DNA of 64,000 bases from Stenotrophomonas beteli. GTDB taxonomy: Bacteria; Pseudomonadota; Gammaproteobacteria; Xanthomonadales; Xanthomonadaceae. A model generated the notes under the pieces. The model searched no databases and was not told the DNA's origin. It saw only the letters and a program-made list of their open reading frames with translations. Shown in pieces: positions 9,531 to 20,068 of this stretch. The DNA is taken from NCBI RefSeq assembly GCF_001431665.1, contig NZ_LLXV01000049.1, positions 26,246 to 90,245 on the forward strand, read 5' to 3'. Positions within the stretch are counted from its first letter, which is position 1; every line of letters begins with the position of its first letter. The position numbers were made by a program, and so were the translations under genes.

Positions 9531-11250
9531 TGGGGGTCTCCTGGCGGGCGTGGGCGGGGTTGCTTTCCAGCATGGTGCTGTTGGCGGTGTTCGGCGGCAC
9601 CAGCGGCCACACGTTGGCGCGTGCATCAATGGCGACGTGCAGCAGCGCCGGGCCGGGTTCGGCCAGCAGCGCGGCCAGTCCACCCTCGACGTCGTCGCGC
9701 GCCTCGATGCGGGTGGCGGCAATGCCGAATACCTGCGCCAGTGCGACGAAGTCCGGGTTGTCGGACAGGTCGATTTCGCTGTAGCGCTCGGCGAAGAACA
9801 GCTCCTGCCACTGCCGCACCATGCCCAGCGAACTGTTGTCCAGCAGCACGATCTTCACCGGCAGGCGGCAGCGGGCAATGGTCGCCAGCTCCTGCACGTT
9901 CATCATGAAGCTGCCATCGCCGGACACCAGCACCACGGTGCGGTCCGGGCAGGCGAACTGCGCGCCCATCGCCGCCGGCAGGCCGAAGCCCATGGTGCCC
10001 AGCGCGCCACTGGTCAGGTGGTTGCGCGGGTGGTTGAAGCGGCAATGCTGGGCCACCCACATCTGGTGCTGGCCGACGTCGCAGGCGATCACCGCATCGG
10101 CCGGCGCCAGCTCGCTCAGGCGCTTCAGCAGGGCCGGCGCGTAGATGTGCTGGCCCGGTGCGTCGTAGCGTGCGGCGAAGCGATCGCGATGCTGCGCACA
10201 GCGCCTGCGCCATGCGTCCTGGTGGGCCCTGGGGGAGGGGAAGGCCGCACGCAGGGCACGGATGGCATGGCCGACATTGCCGGGCACGGCGACATCGGCA
10301 CTGCGCAGCTTGGAGATCTCGTACGCATCGGCATCGATGTGGACGACACGGGCGAAGGGAGCGAATTCGGCCAGCTTGCCGGTGGCACGGTCATCGAAGC
10401 GGGCACCCAGTACCAGCAGCAGGTCACTTTCCTGCACCGCCATGTTGGCCGCGCGCGTGCCATGCATGCCCAGCATGCCCAGCGACTGCGGGTGCTGCGG
10501 GGGCAGTGCGCCCAGGCCACGCAGCGTCATCACGGTAGGGATGGCGCTGGCCTCGACGAAGTCACGCAGGTCCTGCACGGCATCGCCCAGGGCGATGCCG
10601 CCACCGGCGTAGACCACCGGCTTCTCGGCCGCCGCCAACGCGGCAATGGCCTCGGCGATGGCCGCCTCGGTTGGGGCCGGCGGCGGTTCGATGCTGCTCG
10701 GAACATGCATGGGCAGATGGCTGGCATCGGCCAGCTGCACGTCCTTGGGCAGGTCGATCAGCACCGGGCCGGGGCGGCCCTCGCGGGCGATGCGGAACGC
10801 ATCGGCCACCACGCGCGGCAGGTCATCGACGCTGCGCACCAGCCAGCTGTGCTTGACGATCGGCATCGTCAGGCCGAACACATCCAGTTCCTGGAAGGCG
10901 TCGGTGCCCAGCAGCGGCGTGCCGACCTGGCCGGTGATGCAGACCATCGGCACCGAATCCAGCATCGCGTCGGCGATGCCGGTGACCAGGTTGGAGGCGC
11001 CCGGGCCGGAGGTGGCCACGCAGACGCCCACCTGGTTGCTGGCGCGGGCGAAGCCGTTGGCGGCCAGTGCCGCGCCCTGCTCATGGCGCACCAGGATGTG
11101 CTTCAGCGACGAATCCACCAGCGCGTCGTAGAACGGCATGATGGTGCCGCCGGGATAGCCGAACAGCGTGCGGACGCCTTCGGCCTCCAGTGCCTGGGTC
11201 AGCCAGCGCGCGCCGTTGGGCGGCGCGCTGCGGTGTGTGGAAGAGTTCAT
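9514..11250 (-). CDS. ilvG: Acetolactate synthase 2, catalytic subunit
   Basis: A TPP-dependent enzyme making acetolactate (valine/leucine) or acetohydroxybutyrate (isoleucine). The 578-residue protein shows the catalytic Glu region (RHEQGAALAANGFARAS), GPGASNLVTGIADAMLDS, the central FAD-binding domain, and the TPP/Mg motif GDGSFMMNVQELATI followed by VLLDNSSLGMVRQWQ. It is full length. It begins 39 bp after ilvC and overlaps ilvM at its 3' end. Confidence 0.96.
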   Translation of the reverse strand: MNSSTHRSAPPNGARWLTQALEAEGVRTLFGYPGGTIMPFYDALVDSSLKHILVRHEQGAALAANGFARASNQVGVCVATSGPGASNLVTGIADAMLDSVPMVCITGQVGTPLLGTDAFQELDVFGLTMPIVKHSWLVRSVDDLPRVVADAFRIAREGRPGPVLIDLPKDVQLADASHLPMHVPSSIEPPPAPTEAAIAEAIAALAAAEKPVVYAGGGIALGDAVQDLRDFVEASAIPTVMTLRGLGALPPQHPQSLGMLGMHGTRAANMAVQESDLLLVLGARFDDRATGKLAEFAPFARVVHIDADAYEISKLRSADVAVPGNVGHAIRALRAAFPSPRAHQDAWRRRCAQHRDRFAARYDAPGQHIYAPALLKRLSELAPADAVIACDVGQHQMWVAQHCRFNHPRNHLTSGALGTMGFGLPAAMGAQFACPDRTVVLVSGDGSFMMNVQELATIARCRLPVKIVLLDNSSLGMVRQWQELFFAERYSEIDLSDNPDFVALAQVFGIAATRIEARDDVEGGLAALLAEPGPALLHVAIDARANVWPLVPPNTANSTMLESNPAHARQETPNALPA

Positions 11251-11289
11251 GGGGGAACCTTGCAGAGCGGGTGGGGGAGGGCCGCGCGG

Positions 11290-12264
11290 TTACGCGGCCT
11301 GTCCTTGCAACCAGACCATCTTGGCGCGCAGTTCCTTGCCCACCTTTTCGATCGGGTGCTCCAGGTCGGCCTGCTTGAACCGGTTGTAGTTCGGCAGGCC
11401 CGCTTCGTACTCGGCCACCCAGTTCTTGGTGAAGGTGCCGTCCTGGATGTCCTTCAGCACTTCCTTCATGCGCGCCTTGGTGCCGGCGTCGATCACCCGC
11501 GGGCCGCTGACGTAGTCGCCGTACTGCGCGGTCTCGGAGATGAATTCCAGCATGCGCGAGATGCCACCTTCGTAGAACAGGTCCACGATCAGCTTCAGTT
11601 CGTGCAGCACTTCGTAGTAGGCGATCTCCGGCTGGTAACCGGCTTCGACCAGGGTCTCGAAACCGGCCTGCACCAGCGCCGAAGCGCCGCCGCACAGCAC
11701 GGCCTGCTCGCCGAACAGATCGGTTTCGGTTTCTTCCTTGAAAGTGGTCTGGATCAGGTTGGCGCGGGCGCCGCCGAGGCCAGCCGCATAGGCCTGTGCA
11801 TGCTGCGCTGCCTTGCCGCTGGTGTCCTGGTAGACCGCCCAGATGCAGGGCACGCCGCGGCCGATCTCGTACTCGCGGCGCACCAGCGCACCCGGGCCCT
11901 TGGGCGCGACCAGCACCACGTCCAGGTCGGCGCGCGGCTCGATCATGCCGTAATGCACGTTCAGGCCATGGGCGAACAGCAGGCAGGCGCCCTGTTTCAT
12001 GTTCGGTGCCAGTACCTCGTTGTAGAGCTTCTTCTGCACCATGTCCGGGGTCAGCACGGCCACCAGGTCGGCCTCCTTCACCGCCTCGGCGGGGGCCACC
12101 ACGGTGAAGCCGTCGGCCTGTGCCTTGGCTTCGGTGGGGCCGCCCGGACGCAGGCCTACCACCACGTCGAAGCCGGATTCGCGCAGGTTCAGTGCGTGGG
12201 CGCGGCCCTGGCTGCCGTAGCCGATGACGGCGATCTTGGTCTGGGGCAGGTCGTTGGTGCTCAT
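11290..12264 (-). CDS. ilvC: Ketol-acid reductoisomerase (class I)
   Basis: An NADPH-dependent isomeroreductase, second common step of valine, isoleucine and leucine synthesis. At 324 residues this is the short class I form. The dinucleotide loop is [18 protein letters not shown] (residues ~14-31), and the knotted C-terminal domain carries the Mg ligands in [15 protein letters not shown] and [11 protein letters not shown] at 12264 follows an A/G-rich site (GCAAGGAACC). It is the first structural gene after the attenuation leader, separated from the leader peptide stop by about 260 bp containing two terminator-like hairpins. Confidence 0.97.
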   Translation of the reverse strand: MSTNDLPQTKIAVIGYGSQGRAHALNLRESGFDVVVGLRPGGPTEAKAQADGFTVVAPAEAVKEADLVAVLTPDMVQKKLYNEVLAPNMKQGACLLFAHGLNVHYGMIEPRADLDVVLVAPKGPGALVRREYEIGRGVPCIWAVYQDTSGKAAQHAQAYAAGLGGARANLIQTTFKEETETDLFGEQAVLCGGASALVQAGFETLVEAGYQPEIAYYEVLHELKLIVDLFYEGGISRMLEFISETAQYGDYVSGPRVIDAGTKARMKEVLKDIQDGTFTKNWVAEYEAGLPNYNRFKQADLEHPIEKVGKELRAKMVWLQGQAA

Positions 12265-12285
12265 GGGGGAGGTTCCTTGCGGTGG

Positions 12286-12328
12286 GAAGAAAAAAGAACG
12301 GCCGGTCGTCGAGGTGACGTGCCGGCCG
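12286..12328 (-). terminator. Second hairpin with U-tract in the ilv leader
   Basis: On the minus strand a 7 bp GC-only stem (CGGCCGG / CCGGCCG, 16 nt loop) is followed by TTCTTTTTTCTTC, ending about 22 bp before the ilvC start codon. It has the form of an intrinsic terminator and lies directly after the stop codon of the threonine-rich short ORF. A 7-base segment of that ORF (GTGCCGG, in its Gly-Ala repeats) can pair with part of the 5' side (CCGGCAC). Function is inferred, not shown. Confidence 0.55.
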
Positions 12329-12329
12329 G

Positions 12330-12437
12330 TCAGGGGAAAGCGGTGGAGGAGGCGCCGCGCATCGCACAGGCACCGGCACCGGCACCACGAGGCGTCGTGG
12401 TGGTGTGGGTCCGGGTTTTGCGATGGGCGGTGTGCAT
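12330..12437 (-). CDS. Candidate second leader peptide, threonine-rich (35 residues)
   Basis: A short frame between the first ilv terminator and ilvC. It encodes 35 residues, eight of them Thr, with the run THTTTT (codons 10-15) followed by alternating Gly-Ala (codons 18-23). The pattern recalls the E. coli thr leader, which has a Thr/Ile run followed by Gly-Asn-Gly-Ala-Gly. Its TGA stop sits at the foot of the second hairpin. There is no good Shine-Dalgarno site; the start context is CAACCACCATG. It could be chance in a GC-rich leader, so confidence is low, but its position is striking. Confidence 0.3.
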   Translation of the reverse strand: MHTAHRKTRTHTTTTPRGAGAGACAMRGASSTAFP

Positions 12438-12469
12438 GGTGGTTGCGTCTGAAACCAGGTCCTGAAATG

Positions 12470-12502
12470 AAAAAACCCGCACCGGGGCGGGTGCGGGTTT
12501 TT
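12470..12502 (-). terminator. ilv attenuator terminator
   Basis: On the minus strand a 13 bp stem (AAAAACCCGCACC / GGTGCGGGTTTTT) with a 6 nt loop runs into six T residues. It starts 24 bases after the leader-peptide stop. The 5' arm segment CCCGCACC is exactly complementary to GGTGCGGG at 12543..12550 inside the leader ORF, giving the mutually exclusive antiterminator expected of ribosome-mediated attenuation. Confidence 0.88.
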
Positions 12503-12526
12503 GATGAGTTCCGGTGTGTTTGTTGC

Positions 12527-12655
12527 TTACACGCTGGCTCGTCCCGCACCTGTAGGTTGGGTAATAAGTACGAGCACAAGAATCGAACGCAGCGAGGCGG
12601 CGCCGGTGTCGGCGGCTTCGATGTGGGTTCGCGGTGGCGTGTTGTGATGCAGCAT
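12527..12655 (-). CDS. ilvL: ilv operon leader peptide (attenuation)
   Basis: A 42-codon ORF containing the uninterrupted run ILVLVLI at codons 25-31, written ATT CTT GTG CTC GTA CTT ATT; ATT, CTT and GTA are rare in this GC-rich genome. When charged Ile, Leu or Val tRNA is short, a ribosome stalled here would leave bases 12550-12543 (GGTGCGGG) free to pair with the terminator 5' arm, allowing transcription into ilvC. When translation proceeds to the TAA stop, the ribosome covers that segment and the terminator forms. No clear ribosome site precedes the ATG; a leaderless or near-leaderless transcript is possible (see the promoter entry). Confidence 0.85.
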   Translation of the reverse strand: MLHHNTPPRTHIEAADTGAASLRSILVLVLITQPTGAGRASV

Positions 12656-12663
12656 GTAATCGA

Positions 12664-12692
12664 GAGAAACACAGCCATTTCGGCGGTGTCAA
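12664..12692 (-). promoter_or_regulatory. Candidate ilv-leu operon promoter
   Basis: A consensus -35 hexamer TTGACA (12692..12687, minus strand) is followed after 17 bp by TTTCTC, a poor -10. If used, transcription would begin within a few bases of the ilvL start codon, giving a nearly leaderless leader peptide. An alternative is a weaker -10 (GATAAA) about 45 bp further upstream. Confidence 0.4.
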
Positions 12693-12960
12693 CCCTCGCG
12701 ACAGATTTTTTATCGGTTTCCGCGGCATCCAGCGGAATGGCTTGTGGCGCAAGGATGGTTGCCGTTGAAATTGTTTCGGTGAACCGGAATTCACTCCTTT
12801 CAGCGCGGTTTTTGCGCGGATTCCGGGCCGTTTTCGCCCTGGTGAGTGCGGCCCAAGGGCCGCGCCCACCGAAAGGCCACGGCCCATGACCTCTGCCCGA
12901 TACCGCATGAAGGCCGCAGCGGCGAAGATCGGGGAACCACCCTTCCATCGGAACCCGACC

Positions 12961-14679
12961 GTGTCCCGACGCCTTGCCCGTTCCCTGCTGGCCGCTGCCG
13001 TGCTGGCCTCCGTGCCCGCACTGTCTTCCGCCGCCGATCGCATCACCGGCCACACCTTCGCCACCCGTTCGGAGGTGATCGCCCCGCATGCGATGGCCGC
13101 CACCTCGCAGCCGCTGGCCACCCAGATCGCGCTGGACGTGATGAAGGGCGGTGGTTCGGCGGTGGACGCGGCGATTGCCGCCAACGCCGCGCTCGGCCTG
13201 ATGGAACCGACCGGCAACGGCATCGGCGGCGACCTGTTCGCCATCGTCTGGGACCCGAAGACGCAGAAGCTCCATGGCTACAACGGCTCGGGCCGCTCGC
13301 CGAAGTCGCTCACCCTGGCCGAGTTCCAGCGCCGTGGCCTGAAGGAGATCCCGGCCACCGGTCCATTGCCGGTGTCGGTGCCCGGTGCCGTCGACGGCTG
13401 GTTCGCGCTGCACGAGCGCTTCGGTCGCAAGCCGATGGCCGACAACCTGGCGCCGGCCATCCGCTACGCCCGCGAGGGCCACCCGGTGGCCGAGGTGATT
13501 GCCTACTATTGGGACCGCTCGGTGCCCAAGCTGTCGCAGTACCCGGGCTTCAAGGAGCAGTTCACGATCAACGGCCACGCCCCGCGCAAGGGCGAGATGT
13601 GGAAGAACCCGAACCTGGCCAACACGCTGCAGCAGATTGCCGACGGCGGCCGCGATGCCTTCTACAAGGGCGCCATCGCCCACACCATCGGTGACTACTT
13701 CAAGGCCAACGGTGGCTACCTGAGCTACCAGGACATGGCCGACCACCACGGTGAGTGGGTCGAACCGGTCAGCAGCAACTACCGTGGCTACGACGTGTGG
13801 GAGCTGCCGCCGAACAGCCAGGGCATCGCCGCGCTGCAGATCCTCAACGTGCTGGAAGGCTACGACTTCTCGAAGATCCCGTTTGGTTCACCGGAACACG
13901 TGCACCTGTTCGTCGAAGCGAAGAAGCTGGCCTTCGCCGACCGCGCGCGCTTCTATGCCGACATGGCCTTCCAGCCGGCACCGGTGCAGAAGTTGATCTC
14001 CAAGGACTATGCGGCGCAGCGCCGTGCGCTGATCTCGATGGACAAGGCCCTGAAGGAAGTGCAGCCGGGCACGCCGAAGCAGTTGGAGGAAGGTGACACC
14101 ATCTACATGACCGTGGCCGATGCCGACGGCATGATGGTCTCGCTGATCCAGTCCAACTACCGGGGCATGGGCAGCGGCATGGCACCGCCCGGGCTGGGCT
14201 TCATCCTGCAGGACCGTGGCGAGATGTTCGTGCTGCAGAAGAACCATCCCAACGGCTACGCACCGGGCAAGCGTCCGTTCCAGACCATCATCCCGGCGTT
14301 CATCACCAAGGGCGGCAAGCCGTATGCCAGCTTCGGCGTGATGGGCGGTGCGATGCAGCCGCAGGGCCATGCGCAGATCGTGATGAACCTGGTGGACTTC
14401 GGCATGAACCTGCAGGAAGCCGGTGACGCACCGCGCATCCAGCATGAAGGGTCGACCGAGCCGACCGGGCAGGCCACGGCGATGACCGACGGTGGTGAAG
14501 TGAACCTGGAAACCGGCTTCCCGTACGAGACGGTGCGCGCGCTGATGCGCAAGGGGCATCGCATCGTGTTCGCCGACGGCCCGTATGGCGGGTACCAGGC
14601 GATCATGCGCGATCCCGAGACCGGGGTTTACTACGGGGCTTCGGAGAGCCGCAAGGACGGGCAGGCGGCGGGGTACTGA
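12961..14679 (+). CDS. ggt: Gamma-glutamyltransferase, periplasmic
   Basis: An Ntn-hydrolase that cleaves glutathione and other gamma-glutamyl compounds. With the GTG start at 12961 the protein is 572 residues and opens with a textbook signal peptide (SRRLARS, then a hydrophobic core, cut near ALSSAA/DR). ATG codons at 12886 and 12907 would add 25 or 18 residues before it, giving an unusually long n-region, so GTG is preferred though not certain. The autoprocessing nucleophile is Thr380 ([17 protein letters not shown]), where the precursor is cut into large and small chains; [17 protein letters not shown] and the C-terminal [13 protein letters not shown] are as expected. Confidence 0.95.
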   Translation: MSRRLARSLLAAAVLASVPALSSAADRITGHTFATRSEVIAPHAMAATSQPLATQIALDVMKGGGSAVDAAIAANAALGLMEPTGNGIGGDLFAIVWDPKTQKLHGYNGSGRSPKSLTLAEFQRRGLKEIPATGPLPVSVPGAVDGWFALHERFGRKPMADNLAPAIRYAREGHPVAEVIAYYWDRSVPKLSQYPGFKEQFTINGHAPRKGEMWKNPNLANTLQQIADGGRDAFYKGAIAHTIGDYFKANGGYLSYQDMADHHGEWVEPVSSNYRGYDVWELPPNSQGIAALQILNVLEGYDFSKIPFGSPEHVHLFVEAKKLAFADRARFYADMAFQPAPVQKLISKDYAAQRRALISMDKALKEVQPGTPKQLEEGDTIYMTVADADGMMVSLIQSNYRGMGSGMAPPGLGFILQDRGEMFVLQKNHPNGYAPGKRPFQTIIPAFITKGGKPYASFGVMGGAMQPQGHAQIVMNLVDFGMNLQEAGDAPRIQHEGSTEPTGQATAMTDGGEVNLETGFPYETVRALMRKGHRIVFADGPYGGYQAIMRDPETGVYYGASESRKDGQAAGY

Positions 14680-14739
14680 GGTTTCCCGGCCACCGGGCTG
14701 AGCCCCCTCGTGGCTGATCGCCAGAGCAGTTTCATGCGC

Positions 14740-14847
14740 TGGGGCGTGTGGGTGGGAGTGTCGGGGGACGCCGTGAATACGTCCTTGTAGGCTTAGCCGC
14801 GCCATCCATGGCGCGGATACCCCCGCCACTCCCACCCGCACGCCCCC
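14740..14847. repeat. About 105 bp three-hairpin repeat, copy 1
   Basis: Outer arms of about 27 bp (GGGGCGTGTGGGTGGGAGTG... and complement) enclose two smaller hairpins: GGACG...CGTCC and the palindrome GCGCCATCCATGGCGC. The inner core recurs inverted at 15041 and direct at 63719, while the outer arms differ between copies yet stay complementary within each copy. Confidence 0.75.
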
Positions 14848-14931
14848 GAAAGTTTCCTTGCGCGTCAGCCACGGAAGAAAAAGAAGAAGATCAAAAGCAA
14901 AGGCAACGGCAACAGCCGTGCGCTGTGGGTT

Positions 14932-14972
14932 GGGGTCGGATCCGTTTTCCCAAGGAAAACGGATCCGACCCC
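14932..14972. repeat. GGGGTC palindrome, copy 2
   Basis: A perfect 41 bp palindrome (GGGGTCGGATCCGTTTTCC and complement) lies in the 490 bp gap between the convergent ggt and BCCT genes. The gap holds this and two three-hairpin repeats and no gene that I can support. Confidence 0.85.
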
Positions 14973-15040
14973 TTCTTGTTTTCCGATACACCTGATCCAC
15001 GCATGGCGTGGAAAACCAACCGTCACCAGGAAATCGTCGG

Positions 15041-15146
15041 AGGCGGGGAGGGGGGCGATGGCGGGACCGTCCACGGCATGGATGCCGTGGACGAGCCTAC
15101 AGGGACGTACTTGCGGCGTGTCCCGCCATCGGCCCCCTCACCGCCA
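15041..15146. repeat. About 105 bp three-hairpin repeat, copy 2 (inverted)
   Basis: In reverse orientation to the copy at 14740. Outer arms of ~25 bp (GGCGGGGAGGGGGGCGATGG... with complement at 15121-15145), inner hairpins GGGACG/CGTCCC and CCACGGCATGGATGCCGTGG. It ends 27 bp before the BCCT stop codon. Confidence 0.75.
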
Positions 15147-15172
15147 GACCAGCAGAAATCTGCAAAACCCCC

Positions 15173-16861
15173 TCAATCCTGATCGTGCGCGCGTGCGGCC
15201 TCGGCCTGCGTCTCCTCCTGCGCCGCCATCTCGCGTGCGATCCACGCATCGATCATGTGCCGCTGGCGCTGCGCCTGCCGCCGCTCGCGCGTGTACTCCT
15301 GGTCAAGCACCCGATACAGCGACACCATCACCAGCACCATCAGCAGCGCGAATGGCAACGCCGCAATCGTGATCATGCCCTGCAGTGCATCCAGGCCACC
15401 GGCCAGCAGCAACGCACCGGCGATCAACGCGACCCCCACGCCCCAGGCCAGCTTGCGCCTGGGCGGCGGATCGCCGGCTTCATCGGTGGACATGCTCGCC
15501 AGTACCAACACTGCGGAATCAGCAGAGGTCACGAAGAAAATCATCAGAAGCACCAGCGCGATGCACGACAGCAGCAACGGCAGCGGCATGCTGTCGAACA
15601 TGGTGAACAGCACTGTTTCATAGCCATTGCCCAGTGCCTGCAGCAGATCGGCCTGGCCGAAGATCTGCATCCAGATCGCTGTGCCGCCGAACACCGAGAA
15701 CCAGAAGAAGCCCAGCAGCGTTGGTGCCAGCACCACGCCGATGACGAACTCGCGCACGCTGCGCCCGCGCGAGATGCGGGCAATGAACGAACCGACGAAC
15801 GGTGCCCAGGAAATCCACCAGGCCCAATAGAAGATCGTCCAGTCGGCCACCCAGGTGCTGGACGAGAACGGCGACATGCGCAGGCTCATCGTCACAAGCT
15901 GGTTCAGATACGAGCCCAGCGTGGTGGTGAAGGTATTGAAGATCGCGCCGGTGGGGCCCAGCACCAGCACCAGCGCCAGCAGCAGAGCGGCCAGCGCCAA
16001 GTTGAAGTTCGACAGCCACTTCACGCCACGCTCGACACCACTCAGCGTGGAGGCCATGTACAGCACGAACGCGACTGCGATGACGGTCAGTTGCAGCGGA
16101 ACGCCTGCGTGCAGGCCGAACACACGCTCCATTCCGGCCGCGATCTGGATGGTGCCGAAGCCAAGCGTGGTAGCGACACCAATCGCGGTGGCCACGACCG
16201 CGGCGATGTTGACCACGCGGCCGATCCAGCCGCGGTGATGGCGGCCGATGATCGGCTGCAGCATGTCGCTGACCAGGCCGCGGCCGTTGCGGTTGAACTG
16301 GAACCAGGCCATCGCCAGGCCGATCAGCGCATAGATGGCCCAGGGGTGCAGGCACCAATGGAAGAACACGTAGCGCATGGCAGCACGCGCCGCGTCCATG
16401 CTTTCAGGTGCCAGGCCTTCCGGTGGCTTGCTGAAATGCGAAATGGGCTCAGCGGCGCCCCAGAACACCAGGCCAATGCCCATGCCGGCCGCGAACAGCA
16501 TCGACATCCAGCTGGCTCGCGAGAATTCGGGTTCGGCGTCTTCGCCACCGATGCGCAGGTTGCCGAAGCGGCCGAAGGCCAGGTACATCAGGAACACCAG
16601 GGCCAGGAACACCACCAGCAGGTACAGCCAGCCGACACTGCGGATGACCTCCGCCAGCATGGATTGCACAACGGTATTGAAGGGGTCGGGGGCGATGCCG
16701 GCAAGCAGCACCAGCAGCAGGACCAGTGCGATGGAAACGCGAAACACCATGAAGGAGCTTCTCCGATCAAGGGGATTGAGGGGAGCGAGCAGAGCTTGCA
16801 GCGAGGGGCCGGCGGCATGCAGCACGGACCGGGCAGGGGCCGCACGGGCGGCGGGGAGCAT
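15173..16861 (-). CDS. BCCT-family betaine/choline/carnitine transporter
   Basis: An inner-membrane sodium- or proton-coupled transporter for quaternary amines or compatible solutes. About 12 helices are visible; family signatures include MLFAAGMGIGLVFWGAAEPISHF, the FFHWCLHPWAIY segment and the Trp-rich helix WTIFYWAWWISWAPFVGSFIARISRGR. The C-terminal ~45 residues are charged and cytoplasmic (RERRQAQRQRH...). The start is uncertain: 16861 (562 residues) keeps the NP motif that opens family proteins; GTG 16825 and ATG 16750 are alternatives. It stands alone, divergent from thiC. Confidence 0.92.
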   Translation of the reverse strand: MLPAARAAPARSVLHAAGPSLQALLAPLNPLDRRSSFMVFRVSIALVLLLVLLAGIAPDPFNTVVQSMLAEVIRSVGWLYLLVVFLALVFLMYLAFGRFGNLRIGGEDAEPEFSRASWMSMLFAAGMGIGLVFWGAAEPISHFSKPPEGLAPESMDAARAAMRYVFFHWCLHPWAIYALIGLAMAWFQFNRNGRGLVSDMLQPIIGRHHRGWIGRVVNIAAVVATAIGVATTLGFGTIQIAAGMERVFGLHAGVPLQLTVIAVAFVLYMASTLSGVERGVKWLSNFNLALAALLLALVLVLGPTGAIFNTFTTTLGSYLNQLVTMSLRMSPFSSSTWVADWTIFYWAWWISWAPFVGSFIARISRGRSVREFVIGVVLAPTLLGFFWFSVFGGTAIWMQIFGQADLLQALGNGYETVLFTMFDSMPLPLLLSCIALVLLMIFFVTSADSAVLVLASMSTDEAGDPPPRRKLAWGVGVALIAGALLLAGGLDALQGMITIAALPFALLMVLVMVSLYRVLDQEYTRERRQAQRQRHMIDAWIAREMAAQEETQAEAARAHDQD

Positions 16862-16932
16862 CGGTCGCAGCGACACGATGGGCGTGCACGTTACTGAACG
16901 CGACGTCATGGTTCTGTTAACGAATAGAGATT

Positions 16933-16973
16933 GGGGCCAGATCCGCTTTCCGCAGGAAAGCGGATCTGGCCCC
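16933..16973. repeat. GGGGTC-type palindrome, copy 3
   Basis: A perfect 41 bp palindrome (GGGGCCAGATCCGCTTTCC and complement) lies between the divergent BCCT gene and the thiC leader, so this copy is in a promoter region and not at a transcript end. Confidence 0.85.
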
Positions 16974-17017
16974 GGGGGCAACTCCGGAGGCGGGCGGTCT
17001 ATGCTCTAATGCACGCC

Positions 17018-19043
<2,026 letters not shown>

Positions 19044-19054
19044 CGCACGGCGGG

Positions 19055-19080
19055 GGTGCCGGCCGCTGGCCGGCATTACC
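19055..19080. repeat. REP-like hairpin after thiC
   Basis: The hairpin GGTGCCGGCC-GCT-GGCCGGCA lies 12 bp after the thiC stop. The same core occurs at 40509 and, with a GTAG head, at 51574, so it belongs to the SMAG/REP class. It may also stabilise the thiC transcript end. Confidence 0.65.
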
Positions 19081-19137
19081 GCCCCTCACGCCTGTCACCG
19101 CTATGCTCGGCCCATCGTTCCCAGAGGAAAGGACGCC

Positions 19138-19809
19138 ATGCCTGTTGCCGTGACCACGCGTTGGCTGGCCATTGCCCGCCGCCACCCTTCGGCATGGCTG
19201 CTGGCGGCGCAGCTGCTGGCGGTGATGCTGTATCCGGCCCTGGACGACACCGCCGGCGGACGTGCCGCACTGGGCATGTTCGGCATGGCGGTGCTGGGAC
19301 TGGCGCTGTGGGTGGTGCAGCGCAGTCCGTTGGGAAGCTGGCTGGCCCTGCTGCTGGCGATCCCTGCGGTGGTGTTTTCGTTGGCAGGCGCGCTGCTGGA
19401 GCGCGACGCGCTGCTGACCACCGCACAGTTGCTGGAAAGCCTGCTGTATTTCTATACGGCAGGTGCGCTGATCGCGTACATGCTGCAGGACCACAAGGTC
19501 ACCCGCGACGAACTGTTCGCCGCCGGGGCCACTTTCACCCTGTTGGCCTGGGCCTTCGCGTTTGCGTTTTCGGTCTGCCAGCAGTGGTACCCGGGCAGCT
19601 TCCACGGCGCCAGCGAGGGTCCGCAGCGCAGCTGGATGGAGTTGCTTTATCTGAGCTTCAGCTTGTTGTCAGGCGTGGGGTTGAGCGATGTCGTGCCGCT
19701 GCATCCACAGGCCCGCGCGCTGGTCATGCTGGAGCAGTTTTCAGGCGTGATGTACGTAGCTTTGGTGGTTTCGCGGCTGGTCGGACTGACCATGCTGAGG
19801 CGTGCCTGA
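19138..19809 (+). CDS. Ion-channel-like membrane protein
   Basis: A 223-residue inner-membrane protein with hydrophobic segments near residues 18-32, 40-58, 63-83, 96-113, 129-147 and 195-215. Before the last helix is a pore-like stretch (LSFSLLSGVGLSDVVPLHPQARALVMLEQFSG), which resembles the Ion_trans_2 potassium pore but has GVGLSD in place of the TVGYGD filter. It has a fair ribosome site (AGAGGAAAGG). It is probably a two-helix channel-type protein; the ion is unknown. It sits alone after thiC. Confidence 0.75.
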   Translation: MPVAVTTRWLAIARRHPSAWLLAAQLLAVMLYPALDDTAGGRAALGMFGMAVLGLALWVVQRSPLGSWLALLLAIPAVVFSLAGALLERDALLTTAQLLESLLYFYTAGALIAYMLQDHKVTRDELFAAGATFTLLAWAFAFAFSVCQQWYPGSFHGASEGPQRSWMELLYLSFSLLSGVGLSDVVPLHPQARALVMLEQFSGVMYVALVVSRLVGLTMLRRA

Positions 19810-19822
19810 AAATGAACGCCAG

Positions 19823-19852
19823 ATAAAAATTTCGCGCCCGGAAGGGCGCGAA
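19823..19852 (-). terminator. Orphan minus-strand terminator-like hairpin
   Basis: The 9 bp stem TTCGCGCCC / GGGCGCGAA has a 4 nt loop. Read on the minus strand it is followed by ATTTTTATC, a U-tract; read on the plus strand it is not. No recognised minus-strand gene lies upstream of it, which is odd (see findings). Confidence 0.5.
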
Positions 19853-20068
19853 TGGTGCTGCAAATTATGTGAATGCGTCGGCGAGAGAGAGCCTGATGTC
19901 GACCACGCGATAGGCGAGGTAACCGGCATAGGCTAGTATTCGCGCGCTCAATTGTTTTTGCGGTATGCGCCGATGCTTTGTGCGGAGTCTGGCTTTTCGC
20001 TGTTCCCGGAACGGGGCGGTTTCAAAGGCAAACGCTGCCCGGAACCTGTCTCTACTGTGTAGCAGAAA

